Position numbers and translations under genes: made by a program. A stretch of DNA of 64,000 nucleotides, taken from contig NZ_CP074349.1 of NCBI RefSeq assembly GCF_018343775.1, positions 1,850,001 through 1,914,000 on the forward strand. The letters are read 5' to 3'. This DNA is from Pseudomonas cichorii. Its GTDB lineage: Bacteria; Pseudomonadota; Gammaproteobacteria; Pseudomonadales; Pseudomonadaceae. Numbering within the stretch: position 1 is the stretch's first letter; each line of letters starts with the position of its first letter. The notes under the pieces are model-generated. The model was not told the DNA's origin, did no database searches, and worked only from the letters and a program-made list of their open reading frames with translations. Shown here piece by piece: positions 48,194 to 56,126 of this stretch.

Positions 48194-48649
48194 TCAGCGA
48201 TCGATTGCGCCGGGCCGGAGCGTTTGCCCCAGCGCCTGGTTGACGGTCAGCCAGCCATCCACTGCCGCCTGACCTGCCTCGGCGAATACCCGTTGCAAGA
48301 GCTTCACCTGTTCGTGGCGCAGCGCCTGTTCGAACCTGATCCCTTCTTCAGTGAGCACCAGCAGGCGTTTGCGTTTGTCGGTGTCGGGCGTCGTGCTCTG
48401 TACCAGTTCCATGGCAATCAACTGGCGCAGTGGCACATTGAGCGCCTGTTTGCTGACGCCCAGTACCGTGAGCAGTTCTTTCACGCTTTGGTCGGGGTAG
48501 CGGGCGATGAAAAACACGATGCGCTGATGAACGCGGCTGAGCCCGCGCCGGGCCAGCATTTCATCGGCTTTGGCAGTAAATGCCTGATAGCCGAAAAAGA
48601 AGGCTTCCATGGCGATTTGCTGATTGGCAGGATTTTTAAGGTCAAGCAT
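48194..48649 (-). CDS. MarR family transcription regulator
   Basis: A 151-residue winged-helix regulator. The helix-turn-helix QSVKELLTVLGVSKQALNVPLRQLIAMELVQ (about 55-85; split when read) and the wing DKRKRLLVLTEEG are clear. MarR proteins typically repress neighbours until a small, often aromatic, ligand binds. The start at 48649 (MLDLKNPANQQ) is chosen; another frame start at 48733 would run across the divergent gene. Two matching GTCAA-N5-TTGAC palindromes lie at and just upstream of its start. It precedes benE. Confidence 0.88.
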   Translation of the reverse strand: MLDLKNPANQQIAMEAFFFGYQAFTAKADEMLARRGLSRVHQRIVFFIARYPDQSVKELLTVLGVSKQALNVPLRQLIAMELVQSTTPDTDKRKRLLVLTEEGIRFEQALRHEQVKLLQRVFAEAGQAAVDGWLTVNQALGQTLRPGAIDR

Positions 48650-48697
48650 GTTGACGTATCCGGGCTTGGCGTCGTAATTTGAGTCAACAAGTTTGAC
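48641..48697. promoter_or_regulatory. Twin palindromes, probable MarR operators
   Basis: GTCAAGCATGTTGAC (48641-48655) and GTCAACAAGTTTGAC (48683-48697) are both GTCAA-N5-TTGAC palindromes, 42 bases apart centre to centre (four helical turns). Each is followed by GTAT. The first covers the regulator start codon and the second lies in the divergent promoter gap. Confidence 0.75.
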
Positions 48698-48731
48698 GTA
48701 TTTCCCTTTGACTCGGCTACAGGTAGTTGCC

Positions 48732-49898
48732 ATGGCTTTCTCCGAACGCGTTACCCGCCTGAAAAGTTCATTGATTCGCGAAATCCTGGCTGCGGCACAG
48801 CGGCCTGAAGTGATGTCCTTTGCCGGTGGCTTGCCGGCCGAGTGCATGCTGCCAAAAGTGGAGTGGGCCGATATGCCCCTGACACTGGGGCAATACGGCA
48901 TGAGCGAAGGCGAGCCTGAACTGCGCGAAGCCCTGGCTGCCGAGGCGCGGGCGCTGGGTGTTCCTTGTGAGGCCAGTCAGGTGCTGGTGGTCAGCGGTTC
49001 GCAGCAGACTCTGGACCTGGCCGCCAAGCTGTACATCGACAAAGGCACTGAAGTCCTGCTGGAAGCGCCGACCTATCTGGCGGCACTGCAAATCTTCCAG
49101 CTGTTCGGCGCCGATTGCCTGACGGTGCCGCTGCAGGCCGAAGGGCCGGACCTGATTGCCCTGCGCCAGCGTCTGGAGCAGCACAAGCCTGCGTTCGCCT
49201 ACCTGATTCCGACTTTCCAGAATCCCTCGGCAGTGCGTTACAGCGAAGCCAGCCGCGATGCGGTCGCGGCCTTGCTCGATGAGTTCGGCGTGACGCTGAT
49301 CGAAGACGAGCCCTATCGCGAACTGACTTTCGATGGTGGCAACGCGAAACCCATTGTCGCGCGCCTCAATAAGGCCAGCTGGATCTATACCGGAACCGTT
49401 TCCAAGACCTTGTTGCCGGGGTTGCGTGTCGGTTACCTGATTGCCAGCCCGGACCTGTTTCCGCATCTGCTGCGCCTGAAACAGTCGGCCGACCTGCACA
49501 CCAACCGGATCGGTCAATGGCAGGCCTTGCAGTGGATCGGCACTGAACACTATCGTGAGCATCTGGCCGAGCTGCGCGAGTTCTACCGGCAGCGACGCAA
49601 CGCATTCGAGGCGGCCTTGCAGGAGCATTTTGCCGATCTGGCCGACTGGAACAGCCCGCAAGGCGGGTTGTTCTTCTGGCTGACACTCAAGCAGAAGCTC
49701 GATACCCGCACCTTGCTGGATGCCGCCTTGTCTCAGGACGTGACGTTCATGCCGGGCGAACCGTTCTTCGCGGACCCCGACGTCAATCACGGGTATCTGC
49801 GGCTGAACTTCAGTCACATTGATCCGGCGCGTCTGGATGAGGGCCTGAAACGCCTGGCAGCAGTAATCCGCAAGGCCGTCACACGGCAAGCGGCCTGA
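48732..49898 (+). CDS. PLP-dependent aminotransferase, class I/II
   Basis: A 388-residue fold-type I aminotransferase. The pyridoxal-phosphate lysine is in GTVSKTLLPGLRVGYL (about residue 225), with the YLIPTFQNPSAVRYS and LIEDEPYREL motifs upstream, which resemble 2-aminoadipate/aromatic aminotransferases of the MocR-related branch but without an HTH domain. The start at 48732 (MAFSERVTRLKSSLIREIL) is chosen over an upstream one at 48693 that would overlap the operator. It is divergent from marR and followed by a GST gene 37 bases on. Confidence 0.9.
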   Translation: MAFSERVTRLKSSLIREILAAAQRPEVMSFAGGLPAECMLPKVEWADMPLTLGQYGMSEGEPELREALAAEARALGVPCEASQVLVVSGSQQTLDLAAKLYIDKGTEVLLEAPTYLAALQIFQLFGADCLTVPLQAEGPDLIALRQRLEQHKPAFAYLIPTFQNPSAVRYSEASRDAVAALLDEFGVTLIEDEPYRELTFDGGNAKPIVARLNKASWIYTGTVSKTLLPGLRVGYLIASPDLFPHLLRLKQSADLHTNRIGQWQALQWIGTEHYREHLAELREFYRQRRNAFEAALQEHFADLADWNSPQGGLFFWLTLKQKLDTRTLLDAALSQDVTFMPGEPFFADPDVNHGYLRLNFSHIDPARLDEGLKRLAAVIRKAVTRQAA

Positions 49899-49935
49899 TC
49901 GATCCAGTACCGGGAATTGCAGAGGGAGCAGGGCG

Positions 49936-50538
49936 ATGTACAAGGTTTACGGCGATTACAACTCAGGCAACTGCTATAAGGTCAAGCTGATGCTCAGCCT
50001 GTTGGGCTGCGAGTATCAATGGGTGCCCGTGGATATTCTCAATGGCGAAACCCAGACCCCGGCGTTCCTGGAAAAGAACCCCAACGGCAAGATTCCGGTG
50101 CTGGAGCTCAGTGACGGCACCTGCCTGTGGGAGTCCAATGCGATTCTCAATTTCCTGGCCGATGGCAGTGCCTACCTGCCCGCTGAGCCGCGGCTGCGCA
50201 CGCAGGTGCTGCAATGGCAGTTCTTCGAGCAGTACAGCCATGAGCCCGCGATTGCCGTGGCACGTTTCATTCAGTTCTATCTGGGGCTGCCTGAAGAGCG
50301 TCTGCATGAGTACCGCTCCCTGCAGAAATCCGGCTATCGCGCACTGGCGGTCATGGAGCAGCAGCTCAAGCGCACGCCGTTCCTGGTGGGCGACCATTTC
50401 TCCATCGCCGATATCACGCTGTATGCCTACACTCACGTGGCCCATCAGGGCGGTTTCGATCTGACACCGTACCCCGGCATTCAGCAATGGCTGGAGCGAG
50501 TCAAGGAGCAGCCCGGTTACGTGGGCATGCTGGATTGA
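49936..50538 (+). CDS. Glutathione S-transferase family protein
   Basis: A 200-residue GST. The thioredoxin-fold N-terminus (MYKVYGDYNSGNCYKVKLML, with S/C near 10-13), the NPNGKIPVLELSDGTCLWESNAIL glutathione-binding region and the helical C-terminal domain with FSIADITLYAYTHVAHQGG are all recognisable. It lies 37 bases after the aminotransferase gene and is probably in its operon. The substrate is unknown. Confidence 0.92.
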   Translation: MYKVYGDYNSGNCYKVKLMLSLLGCEYQWVPVDILNGETQTPAFLEKNPNGKIPVLELSDGTCLWESNAILNFLADGSAYLPAEPRLRTQVLQWQFFEQYSHEPAIAVARFIQFYLGLPEERLHEYRSLQKSGYRALAVMEQQLKRTPFLVGDHFSIADITLYAYTHVAHQGGFDLTPYPGIQQWLERVKEQPGYVGMLD

Positions 50539-50564
50539 CCGGGCAGAAGAGAGGAGAGCGTTCC

Positions 50565-50951
50565 GTGAAATATTCCATCGCCGCCCTGGCCGCCGTCATG
50601 GCGCTGGGGATCGGTTGTTCGGCGCAGGCTCAGGATTGCAATGCCAATCAGACCAGCATGAATCAATGCGCGAGCAAGGATCTGTCCGCGCTCGATACGG
50701 AATTGAACCGCCAGTACAAGGCGCAGATGAGCTGGCTGAAAGACTCGGCCAGGAAGCAGGCGCTCAAGGACGCACAAGTCAAATGGATCGCCTTCCGCGA
50801 CGCCGACTGTCTGTATCGGGTGGGAAAGGCCGAGGATTCCGGTTCGATCTGGCCTTTGCTGCAATCGCAGTGTCTGGCCGAGCATACCCGGGTGCGCGTG
50901 AAGGAATTGAAGGCGTATGTGGCGTGTCGCGAAGAAGGCTGCCCGCGCTGA
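50565..50951 (+). CDS. LprI-like periplasmic protein
   Basis: A 128-residue exported protein: signal peptide (YSIAALAAVMALGIGCSAQA) cleaved before QDCNANQ, then the DUF1311/LprI-type domain with conserved cysteines and the motifs LDTELNRQYKAQM and AQVKWIAFRDADC. Such domains occur in lysozyme-inhibitor-like proteins. The start is GTG at 50565, supported by an AGAGGAGAG ribosome site. It follows the GST gene by 26 bases. Confidence 0.85.
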   Translation: MKYSIAALAAVMALGIGCSAQAQDCNANQTSMNQCASKDLSALDTELNRQYKAQMSWLKDSARKQALKDAQVKWIAFRDADCLYRVGKAEDSGSIWPLLQSQCLAEHTRVRVKELKAYVACREEGCPR

Positions 50952-50969
50952 GGCGGGCAGCCAGCAGCT

Positions 50970-51335
50970 TCAGATGTGACTGAAACGCTGATCCAGGTAG
51001 CCGATGATGGCCTTGGATTCATAAAGCCAGGTGGTCGTGTCGCCTTCCTGAATGCGCAGGCAGGGAACCTTGATCCTGCCGCCTTCGTTGAGCAGCGTCT
51101 GGCGATCGTTCTCGTTGTTCTTCGCATCCCGCAGGGCGACCGGAACATTGAGGCGGCGCAGGGTGCGGCGGGTCTTCACGCAGAACGGGCAGGCATGGAA
51201 CTGATACAGGGTCAGATTCCGAGCGGCCTGATCGACGGCTGCCTGAGCCTGAGGCTCGCGTTTCTTCCGGGCCGGGCGGGTCAGGAAATCAGCGACGATG
51301 ACGAGCTGGCCAAGGCCAACCCTGAGGGCTTTCAT
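50970..51335 (-). CDS. Membrane-anchored glutaredoxin/GST-N domain protein
   Basis: A 121-residue protein with a short hydrophobic N-terminus (VGLGQLVIVADFL) and a thioredoxin-fold domain bearing a CPFC redox motif (C49, C52) followed by TTTWLYESKAIIGYLDQRF, as in GST N-terminal and glutaredoxin-like domains. The start at 51335 gives MKALRVGLGQ. Its partner substrate is unknown. It lies between the LprI-like gene (convergent) and folE (same strand). Confidence 0.86.
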   Translation of the reverse strand: MKALRVGLGQLVIVADFLTRPARKKREPQAQAAVDQAARNLTLYQFHACPFCVKTRRTLRRLNVPVALRDAKNNENDRQTLLNEGGRIKVPCLRIQEGDTTTWLYESKAIIGYLDQRFSHI

Positions 51336-51412
51336 AAGCACGGTCAAACCTCTTGCGTGGCAGGCATTCAGGGGGCAAGTCCGCGCCAACAGGTAGCGCG
51401 GACGGCTGCACC

Positions 51413-51958
51413 TTACTTGATAAGGCTGAGGAATTCGCTGCGGGTGGCTGCGTTTTCACGGAACTCGCCCAGCATCACCGAAGTGATCATCGAGGAATTC
51501 TGTTTTTCCACGCCGCGCATCATCATGCACATGTGCTGGGCTTCGATGACCACTGCAACGCCCATGGCACCGGTAACTTCCTGGATGGCCGAGGCGATCT
51601 GGCGGCTCAGGTTTTCCTGGATCTGCAGGCGGCGAGCGTACATGTCGACGATACGCGCCACTTTCGACAGGCCCAGGACCTTGCCGTTGGGGATGTAGGC
51701 TACATGCGCCTTGCCAATGAACGGCAGCAGGTGGTGCTCGCACAGCGAGTACAGTTCGATGTCCCTGACCATGACCATTTCGCTGGCGTCGGAGCTGAAC
51801 AGCGCGCCGTTGGTCACTTCTTCGAGCGTCTGTTCATAACCGCGACACAGGTACTGCATGGCTTTGGCTGCACGCTTGGGTGTGTCCAGCAGGCCTTCGC
51901 GCGAAACATCTTCGCCCAACTGACTCAATATGGCGGTGTAATTCTGTTCCAGTGTCAC
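51413..51958 (-). CDS. folE: GTP cyclohydrolase I
   Basis: FolE (181 residues) converts GTP to dihydroneopterin triphosphate, the entry to folate synthesis. Zinc ligands in [15 protein letters not shown] and the late cysteine in QHMCMMMRG are present, as is the C-terminal [22 protein letters not shown]. The start is GTG at 51958 ([16 protein letters not shown]), which gives the normal length; an ATG 21 codons upstream is less family-like. Confidence 0.94.
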   Translation of the reverse strand: MTLEQNYTAILSQLGEDVSREGLLDTPKRAAKAMQYLCRGYEQTLEEVTNGALFSSDASEMVMVRDIELYSLCEHHLLPFIGKAHVAYIPNGKVLGLSKVARIVDMYARRLQIQENLSRQIASAIQEVTGAMGVAVVIEAQHMCMMMRGVEKQNSSMITSVMLGEFRENAATRSEFLSLIK

Positions 51959-52191
51959 AGGAGTGTGTTTCCGTGTGGGTTTCGATAACGCGAAGGCACG
52001 GCCCTCGCCAAAGTCGCACATAATAACTTACACGTGCGGGCAGGTGTATGGCCGCTGCGCAAATCGGCGCGTGAAGTCTGTTTGTAACGTTTTTCTTACC
52101 CTTTGGCTACCCGATTGCTACCCACTTCCCTCGTTGTCTGCGGTCAGAAGCAGCAGTAGTCAATCCCTGCGTTCTGAGAGAGTAAATCCGG

Positions 52192-52374
52192 ATGTTGAGT
52201 CGAGTAGCAAAAATAGCGACGGTGATCGTCGTTCTGGCTTCGGTTTCGGGCTGCTGGCCGTTCTGGCCAGGCCCTGGTGGCCACGGTGGTGGAGGCGGCG
52301 GGCATCATCAGGGTGGTGGCGGCCCTGGCGGGCCGGGTGGTCCAGGCTTTGGTCCCGGTGGCGGCCCTCGCTGA
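52192..52374 (+). CDS. Tiny glycine-rich lipoprotein
   Basis: A 60-residue protein with a lipoprotein signal: charged start, hydrophobic IATVIVVLA and the lipobox VSGC with C21. The mature 40 residues (CWPFWPGPGGHGGGGGGHHQ, then more G/P) are over half glycine, the rest mainly proline, histidine and aromatic residues. AGAGAGTAAAT lies before the ATG. No family is recognised; the composition recalls flexible or metal-binding envelope tails. Confidence 0.72.
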   Translation: MLSRVAKIATVIVVLASVSGCWPFWPGPGGHGGGGGGHHQGGGGPGGPGGPGFGPGGGPR

Positions 52375-52380
52375 CGATCC

Positions 52381-52412
52381 GGTTCCGGGCAGTATCTGGA
52401 CTGCCCGGAACC
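52381..52412. terminator. Hairpin between lipoprotein and Smr genes
   Basis: GGTTCCGGGCAG / CTGCCCGGAACC, a perfect 12-bp stem with an 8-base loop, filling the 40-base gap between two converging genes. The T tract is short. Confidence 0.75.
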
Positions 52413-52413
52413 C

Positions 52414-52971
52414 TCATTCGTCGCGGCCTTCCATCATGGTGCGTTTGAGCATGACGTAAACCGCGCCAGCGCCACCATGTTTGGCCATGCATGAGCAGAA
52501 GCCCAGCACTTGCGGGTGTTGACGCAGCCAGGTGTTGACGTGGCTCTTGATCATCGGGCGCTTGCCATCCAGACGCACAGCCTTGCCGTGAGTGACGCGC
52601 ACGCAGCGGATTTCCAGCTTCGTGGCTTCGGCAAGAAACTCCCACAGGGTTTCCCTGGCCACTTCCACGCTCATGCCGTGCAGGTCCAGGCTGCCTTCAA
52701 AACTGATCTGGCCAAGCTTGAGCTTGCGCATCTGGCCTTCCTGCACGCCATCGCGAGACCAGTTCAATACATCTTCCGGACCGACGTCGATCACGAACTG
52801 ATCGGACAGCCCGTCGACCGTAACCGAGTCGGTGCGCACTGTAGCTGACTGGCGCAGTCTGGCCAGCAGCTTGCGGTCGGTCTTTGGTTTACCGACATCG
52901 GCATGTTCGTGCTTGATGGGCTTGACGCCACGCGTCTCGTTTCTGAACAGGGAAAAATCGTCGTCTTGCAT
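52414..52971 (-). CDS. Smr domain protein (MutS2-type C-terminal domain)
   Basis: A 185-residue stand-alone Smr protein. The domain (about 95-180) has LDLHGMSVEVARETL, the RVTHGKA motif and the VNTWLRQHP region characteristic of small MutS-related nucleases that nick branched DNA or cut RNA. The N-terminal 90 residues are charged and variable. The neighbouring genes do not suggest a specific role. Confidence 0.9.
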   Translation of the reverse strand: MQDDDFSLFRNETRGVKPIKHEHADVGKPKTDRKLLARLRQSATVRTDSVTVDGLSDQFVIDVGPEDVLNWSRDGVQEGQMRKLKLGQISFEGSLDLHGMSVEVARETLWEFLAEATKLEIRCVRVTHGKAVRLDGKRPMIKSHVNTWLRQHPQVLGFCSCMAKHGGAGAVYVMLKRTMMEGRDE

Positions 52972-53016
52972 GGGGCCTCCGCGAAGGAGGCTAGTTTAAC
53001 CCTGCCGCGCAACACG

Positions 53017-53337
53017 TCAGTCGTGTTTTTTCATCAGGTGTGCAGACATGCTCAATCCTTTTGCCCGGCGTCGACGTCGACGGCAGACTCGCCATAACCA
53101 GATGCCCAGATACAGCACCACAAGTCCCAGGCCGGCAATCACTGCCGCCCCCCCGGGTGTTGCATCCAGGTCGCCCAGTGCCTGGGGATGGCCGATCAGG
53201 CCGGAGGCACCTGCCATTATCAGCAATACGCCCAGAGTGACCAGCAAGGTGGCAATCGCGGTGCCGAAACGCGTGCGCCAATTGCCCGGGCCTCTGGGGC
53301 GCAAGCGACGTGCATCGAAACCGTCGGATATTTTCAT
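53017..53337 (-). CDS. Hypothetical two-helix membrane protein
   Basis: A 106-residue protein with a basic N-terminus, two membrane helices (FGTAIATLLVTLGVLLIMAG and GGAAVIAGLGLVVLYLGIWLW) and a very basic segment (RVCRRRRRRAKG) just after the second, which should face the cytosol. I do not recognise a family. It lies between the Smr gene and the isochorismatase-fold gene, all on the same strand. Confidence 0.7.
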   Translation of the reverse strand: MKISDGFDARRLRPRGPGNWRTRFGTAIATLLVTLGVLLIMAGASGLIGHPQALGDLDATPGGAAVIAGLGLVVLYLGIWLWRVCRRRRRRAKGLSMSAHLMKKHD

Positions 53338-53473
53338 GCCGATTTCCTCAGTGGTTATCGGCGCTATGACCCGGATGACGGGGTGTTGTTCCCCGTTGTG
53401 GCGAGAGAAGAGAGGTGAAAGGGATGGGCGGTTATGTGAAGTGATTCACACAACCACTCAGGTCGCCTGTTGT

Positions 53474-54064
53474 TCAGATCAGGTCTTTGGTCAGCGCCAG
53501 AGTGGCGAAGTTGTCTGCCATGATTGCCATTTCCGTGCGGTGTACGTCATGGGCGCTGACGTCGCCATTGGGGCCGGGCAGGTTGCGGGTAGCGCAGGCA
53601 TCGTCCACCAGGGTGCAGCGATAGCCATAATCCTTGGTCGCACGCACGGTGGTGCTGATACTCGAATGGCTCATGAAACCGCAGATGATCAGGTCCAGAT
53701 GACCCAGGCTCTGCAGCAGTTCATGCAGGCCGGTGCCGTTGAAGGCATTGGGCAGGCGTTTCTCCACCAGGTGTTCGTCGCCTTGAGGGACCAGTTCCGG
53801 GACCAGTTGGCCGCGCTCGCCTTGTGGATCGAACAGACCGCCCACGGTGCCGAGGTGACGTACGTGCACGATAGGGCATTTCACGGCGCGGGCTTTTGCC
53901 ACCAGTTGGCCGATATTGTCCAGGGCTTCATGGATGCCTGTCAGGGCCAGAGGACCGCTGAGGTACTCTTTCTGGGCGTCGATGATAATCAGCGTGGCAT
54001 TGCTCAGATTGGCCGGTGCATGAACACGGCCGCTGAGTTGAAACATGGTCTTTAAAGATGACAT
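53474..54064 (-). CDS. Isochorismatase-fold hydrolase lacking the usual cysteine
   Basis: A 196-residue protein of the isochorismatase/cysteine hydrolase superfamily. The first catalytic aspartate lies in ATLIIIDAQKEYL. The position where the nucleophilic cysteine normally sits (motif of the type CGMMTHMCV) reads CGFMSHSSIST here, i.e. serine replaces cysteine. Other motifs (VRATKDYGYRCTLVDDACAT) are conserved. It may be an isochorismatase-type member acting without cysteine or an altered enzyme. The start at 54064 (MSSLKTMFQLSG) is chosen; the open frame extends further without likeness. Confidence 0.85.
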   Translation of the reverse strand: MSSLKTMFQLSGRVHAPANLSNATLIIIDAQKEYLSGPLALTGIHEALDNIGQLVAKARAVKCPIVHVRHLGTVGGLFDPQGERGQLVPELVPQGDEHLVEKRLPNAFNGTGLHELLQSLGHLDLIICGFMSHSSISTTVRATKDYGYRCTLVDDACATRNLPGPNGDVSAHDVHRTEMAIMADNFATLALTKDLI

Positions 54065-54263
54065 CCAGAGGGCTCCTTCGAGTGGGGCTTTTGCGTCATT
54101 GTCCTCTGGCTGAGCGATTCTGTGAATCTCAACAATCGCAGGCCCCGGTTTTGTTGGGCTGCAGGGCATTTTGTCGCGGCGCGGGATGGCGGTTTGCCTT
54201 GATGAAGGTCGGCTAATGGGGGAGACTTGCGAGTCTGCCAGATCGTTTTTTCCAGGAGCTTCC

Positions 54264-55172
54264 ATGATCACCTCTCGTTTGCGCACCGTGCGTGACCATA
54301 TCCGTTGGGCCGTCAGCCGCTTTCACGAGGAAGACGTGTTTTTCGGGCACGGGACCGACAACGCTTGGGACGAAGCGCGGCAACTGGTGCTCGGCGCCTT
54401 GCACCTGCCCTGGGAAATTGCCGACAGCTATCTGGATTGCCGCCTCGAAGTCGAGGAAATCTCCGAGTTGCAACGCCTGATCAAGCGCCGCATCGATGAT
54501 CGCGTTCCGACGCCCTACCTGCTGGGCGAAGCATGGTTCTGCGGCATGTCGTTCATTGTCGACGATCGCGTACTGATTCCACGTTCACCGATTGCCGAAT
54601 TGATCGAAGACCGTTTCGCGCCCTGGCTGGCCAGTGAGCCTGCCCGCATTCTGGACCTGTGCACTGGCTCTGGCTGCATCGGCATTGCCTGCGCCGACGA
54701 GTTCCCGCAAGCCGAAGTGGTATTGGCTGACCTTTCGTTCGAGGCCCTTGAAGTGGCCAACCAGAACATCGAGCGCCACGCCATGGACGATCGCGTCTAT
54801 ACCGTGCAGGGCGATGGTTTCGACGGCCTGCCGGGGCAGCGTTTCGACCTGATCGTGTCCAACCCGCCGTATGTCGATGCCGAAGATTTTGCCGACATGC
54901 CCCATGAATACCAGCACGAGCCTGAGCTTGCCCTGGCCTGCGGCAACGACGGTCTGAATCTGGTGCGCCGCATGCTGAGCGAGGCCGCCGATCACCTGAC
55001 CGAAAAAGGGTTGTTGATTGTCGAGGTGGGCAACAGCCAAGTGCATGTCCAGGCGCTGTATCCGGAAGTGGATTTCGCCTGGCTGGACTTCCAGCGCGGT
55101 GGGCATGGGGTGTTCATGCTGACTGCCGAACAGTGCCGCGAACATCAGGCACTGTTTGCTTCAAAGGTCTGA
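54264..55172 (+). CDS. prmB: Ribosomal protein L3 glutamine methyltransferase
   Basis: PrmB (302 residues) methylates a glutamine of ribosomal protein L3. SAM-binding [15 protein letters not shown] and the catalytic NPPY motif ([12 protein letters not shown]) are present with the PrmB-type N-terminal helical domain ([21 protein letters not shown]). The start at 54264 follows a CAGGAG site; an earlier in-frame start adds 31 unlike residues. It precedes genes of the aroC/mtn cluster as in P. aeruginosa. Confidence 0.95.
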   Translation: MITSRLRTVRDHIRWAVSRFHEEDVFFGHGTDNAWDEARQLVLGALHLPWEIADSYLDCRLEVEEISELQRLIKRRIDDRVPTPYLLGEAWFCGMSFIVDDRVLIPRSPIAELIEDRFAPWLASEPARILDLCTGSGCIGIACADEFPQAEVVLADLSFEALEVANQNIERHAMDDRVYTVQGDGFDGLPGQRFDLIVSNPPYVDAEDFADMPHEYQHEPELALACGNDGLNLVRRMLSEAADHLTEKGLLIVEVGNSQVHVQALYPEVDFAWLDFQRGGHGVFMLTAEQCREHQALFASKV

Positions 55173-55181
55173 AGCGGCATG

Positions 55182-55202
55182 AGCGGGGCTTCATGCCCCG
55201 CT
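55182..55202. terminator. Hairpin between prmB and the next gene
   Basis: AGCGGGGC / GCCCCGCT with a 5-base loop, ten bases after the prmB stop, followed by TTTC. It lies between converging genes. Confidence 0.75.
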
Positions 55203-55210
55203 TTCACAAC

Positions 55211-56011
55211 TTAACGATGTGTCGCAATCCAGATCAGCAGTCCCGCCTGAAACACAGCAAAAGTCACCAGGCAAGCGATGGTAAAGCGCAGGCTGCTGTC
55301 TTCGCGCTTGTACTTGTTGACCCGGTCTTCATGGGCACGAATCACGACTTCCTGCTCGGTCAGATTCTTCTCGGCCTTTTCCAGCATCTGCGATGCTTCG
55401 AGGATTTCGATGATCTGCACCTTGTCATTGTTCCAGGTGCTGTGCAGGTTGCCGACGTGAACGTCCTTGATGCTGCCTTTCATATGCTGCGCATCGGCAT
55501 AGATAACTTCAAAACCCAGGGTGCGCAGAAAGTGATCGCGGCGCAGGCGGGTGTCTTCGTTCAGGCCGTCCTTGCTTGCCAGCGCGACGCCTTCGATCTT
55601 GTAGGATGACCACTTCTTTTGTGCCCAGTGAACCGCATGGGCAATCAGGAAGCGTCCAAGACCGCGGTTCCAGGGCTCTATCTGCAACCCCGACTCCGGG
55701 CCGAAGCGCACCATATGTTTCTGGTGATCGACCCAGATATCCAGGTTGTTCTGTTCCTTGCGTACCCGCTGCCCCGGCAACTGGATATTGATGCGCAGCA
55801 GGCTCAGTTCCTTGCTGTGGCGTTCGGCACGGCCGAACTGCACGAAACGCAGCGGCCGTCCGCCGGTTGCACGGTCGGTCGGCAACGGCGAAAGGCGAAG
55901 CATCTGGAAGCTTTCGGGCACCACGTCTTCCCAGGGCTGGGGCGGCAGCGCTTCGGCTTCGGGTTTTTCAGGGGCTTCGGCTTTTTCGGTCACGGTATTT
56001 GTATCAGTCAT
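55211..56011 (-). CDS. Conserved hypothetical protein with C-terminal membrane anchor
   Basis: A 266-residue protein that I do not recognise. Residues 1-30 are rich in Glu, Pro and Ala. Residues about 50-185 form a globular domain (RFVQFGRAERHSKELSLLRI; WNRGLGRFLIAHAVHWAQKKW; DHFLRTLGFEVIYAD) whose order of strand and helix recalls a GNAT acetyltransferase without a clear acetyl-CoA loop. A coiled coil (ASQMLEKAEKNLTEQEVVIRAHEDRVNKY, split) and one tail helix (IACLVTFAVFQAGLLIWIA) follow, so it is likely to be a tail-anchored cytosolic protein. Confidence 0.72.
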   Translation of the reverse strand: MTDTNTVTEKAEAPEKPEAEALPPQPWEDVVPESFQMLRLSPLPTDRATGGRPLRFVQFGRAERHSKELSLLRINIQLPGQRVRKEQNNLDIWVDHQKHMVRFGPESGLQIEPWNRGLGRFLIAHAVHWAQKKWSSYKIEGVALASKDGLNEDTRLRRDHFLRTLGFEVIYADAQHMKGSIKDVHVGNLHSTWNNDKVQIIEILEASQMLEKAEKNLTEQEVVIRAHEDRVNKYKREDSSLRFTIACLVTFAVFQAGLLIWIATHR

Positions 56012-56126
56012 TCACGATGATCCTGTCCATGGCCTTGTGCAGCAAACACAATGCCAGCACACCCCTATCGGCAGGTTTTCCCAAGTCTGAAGGGGCGGGT
56101 GGTTTTGTTGACGTCAAATCTTTCGT

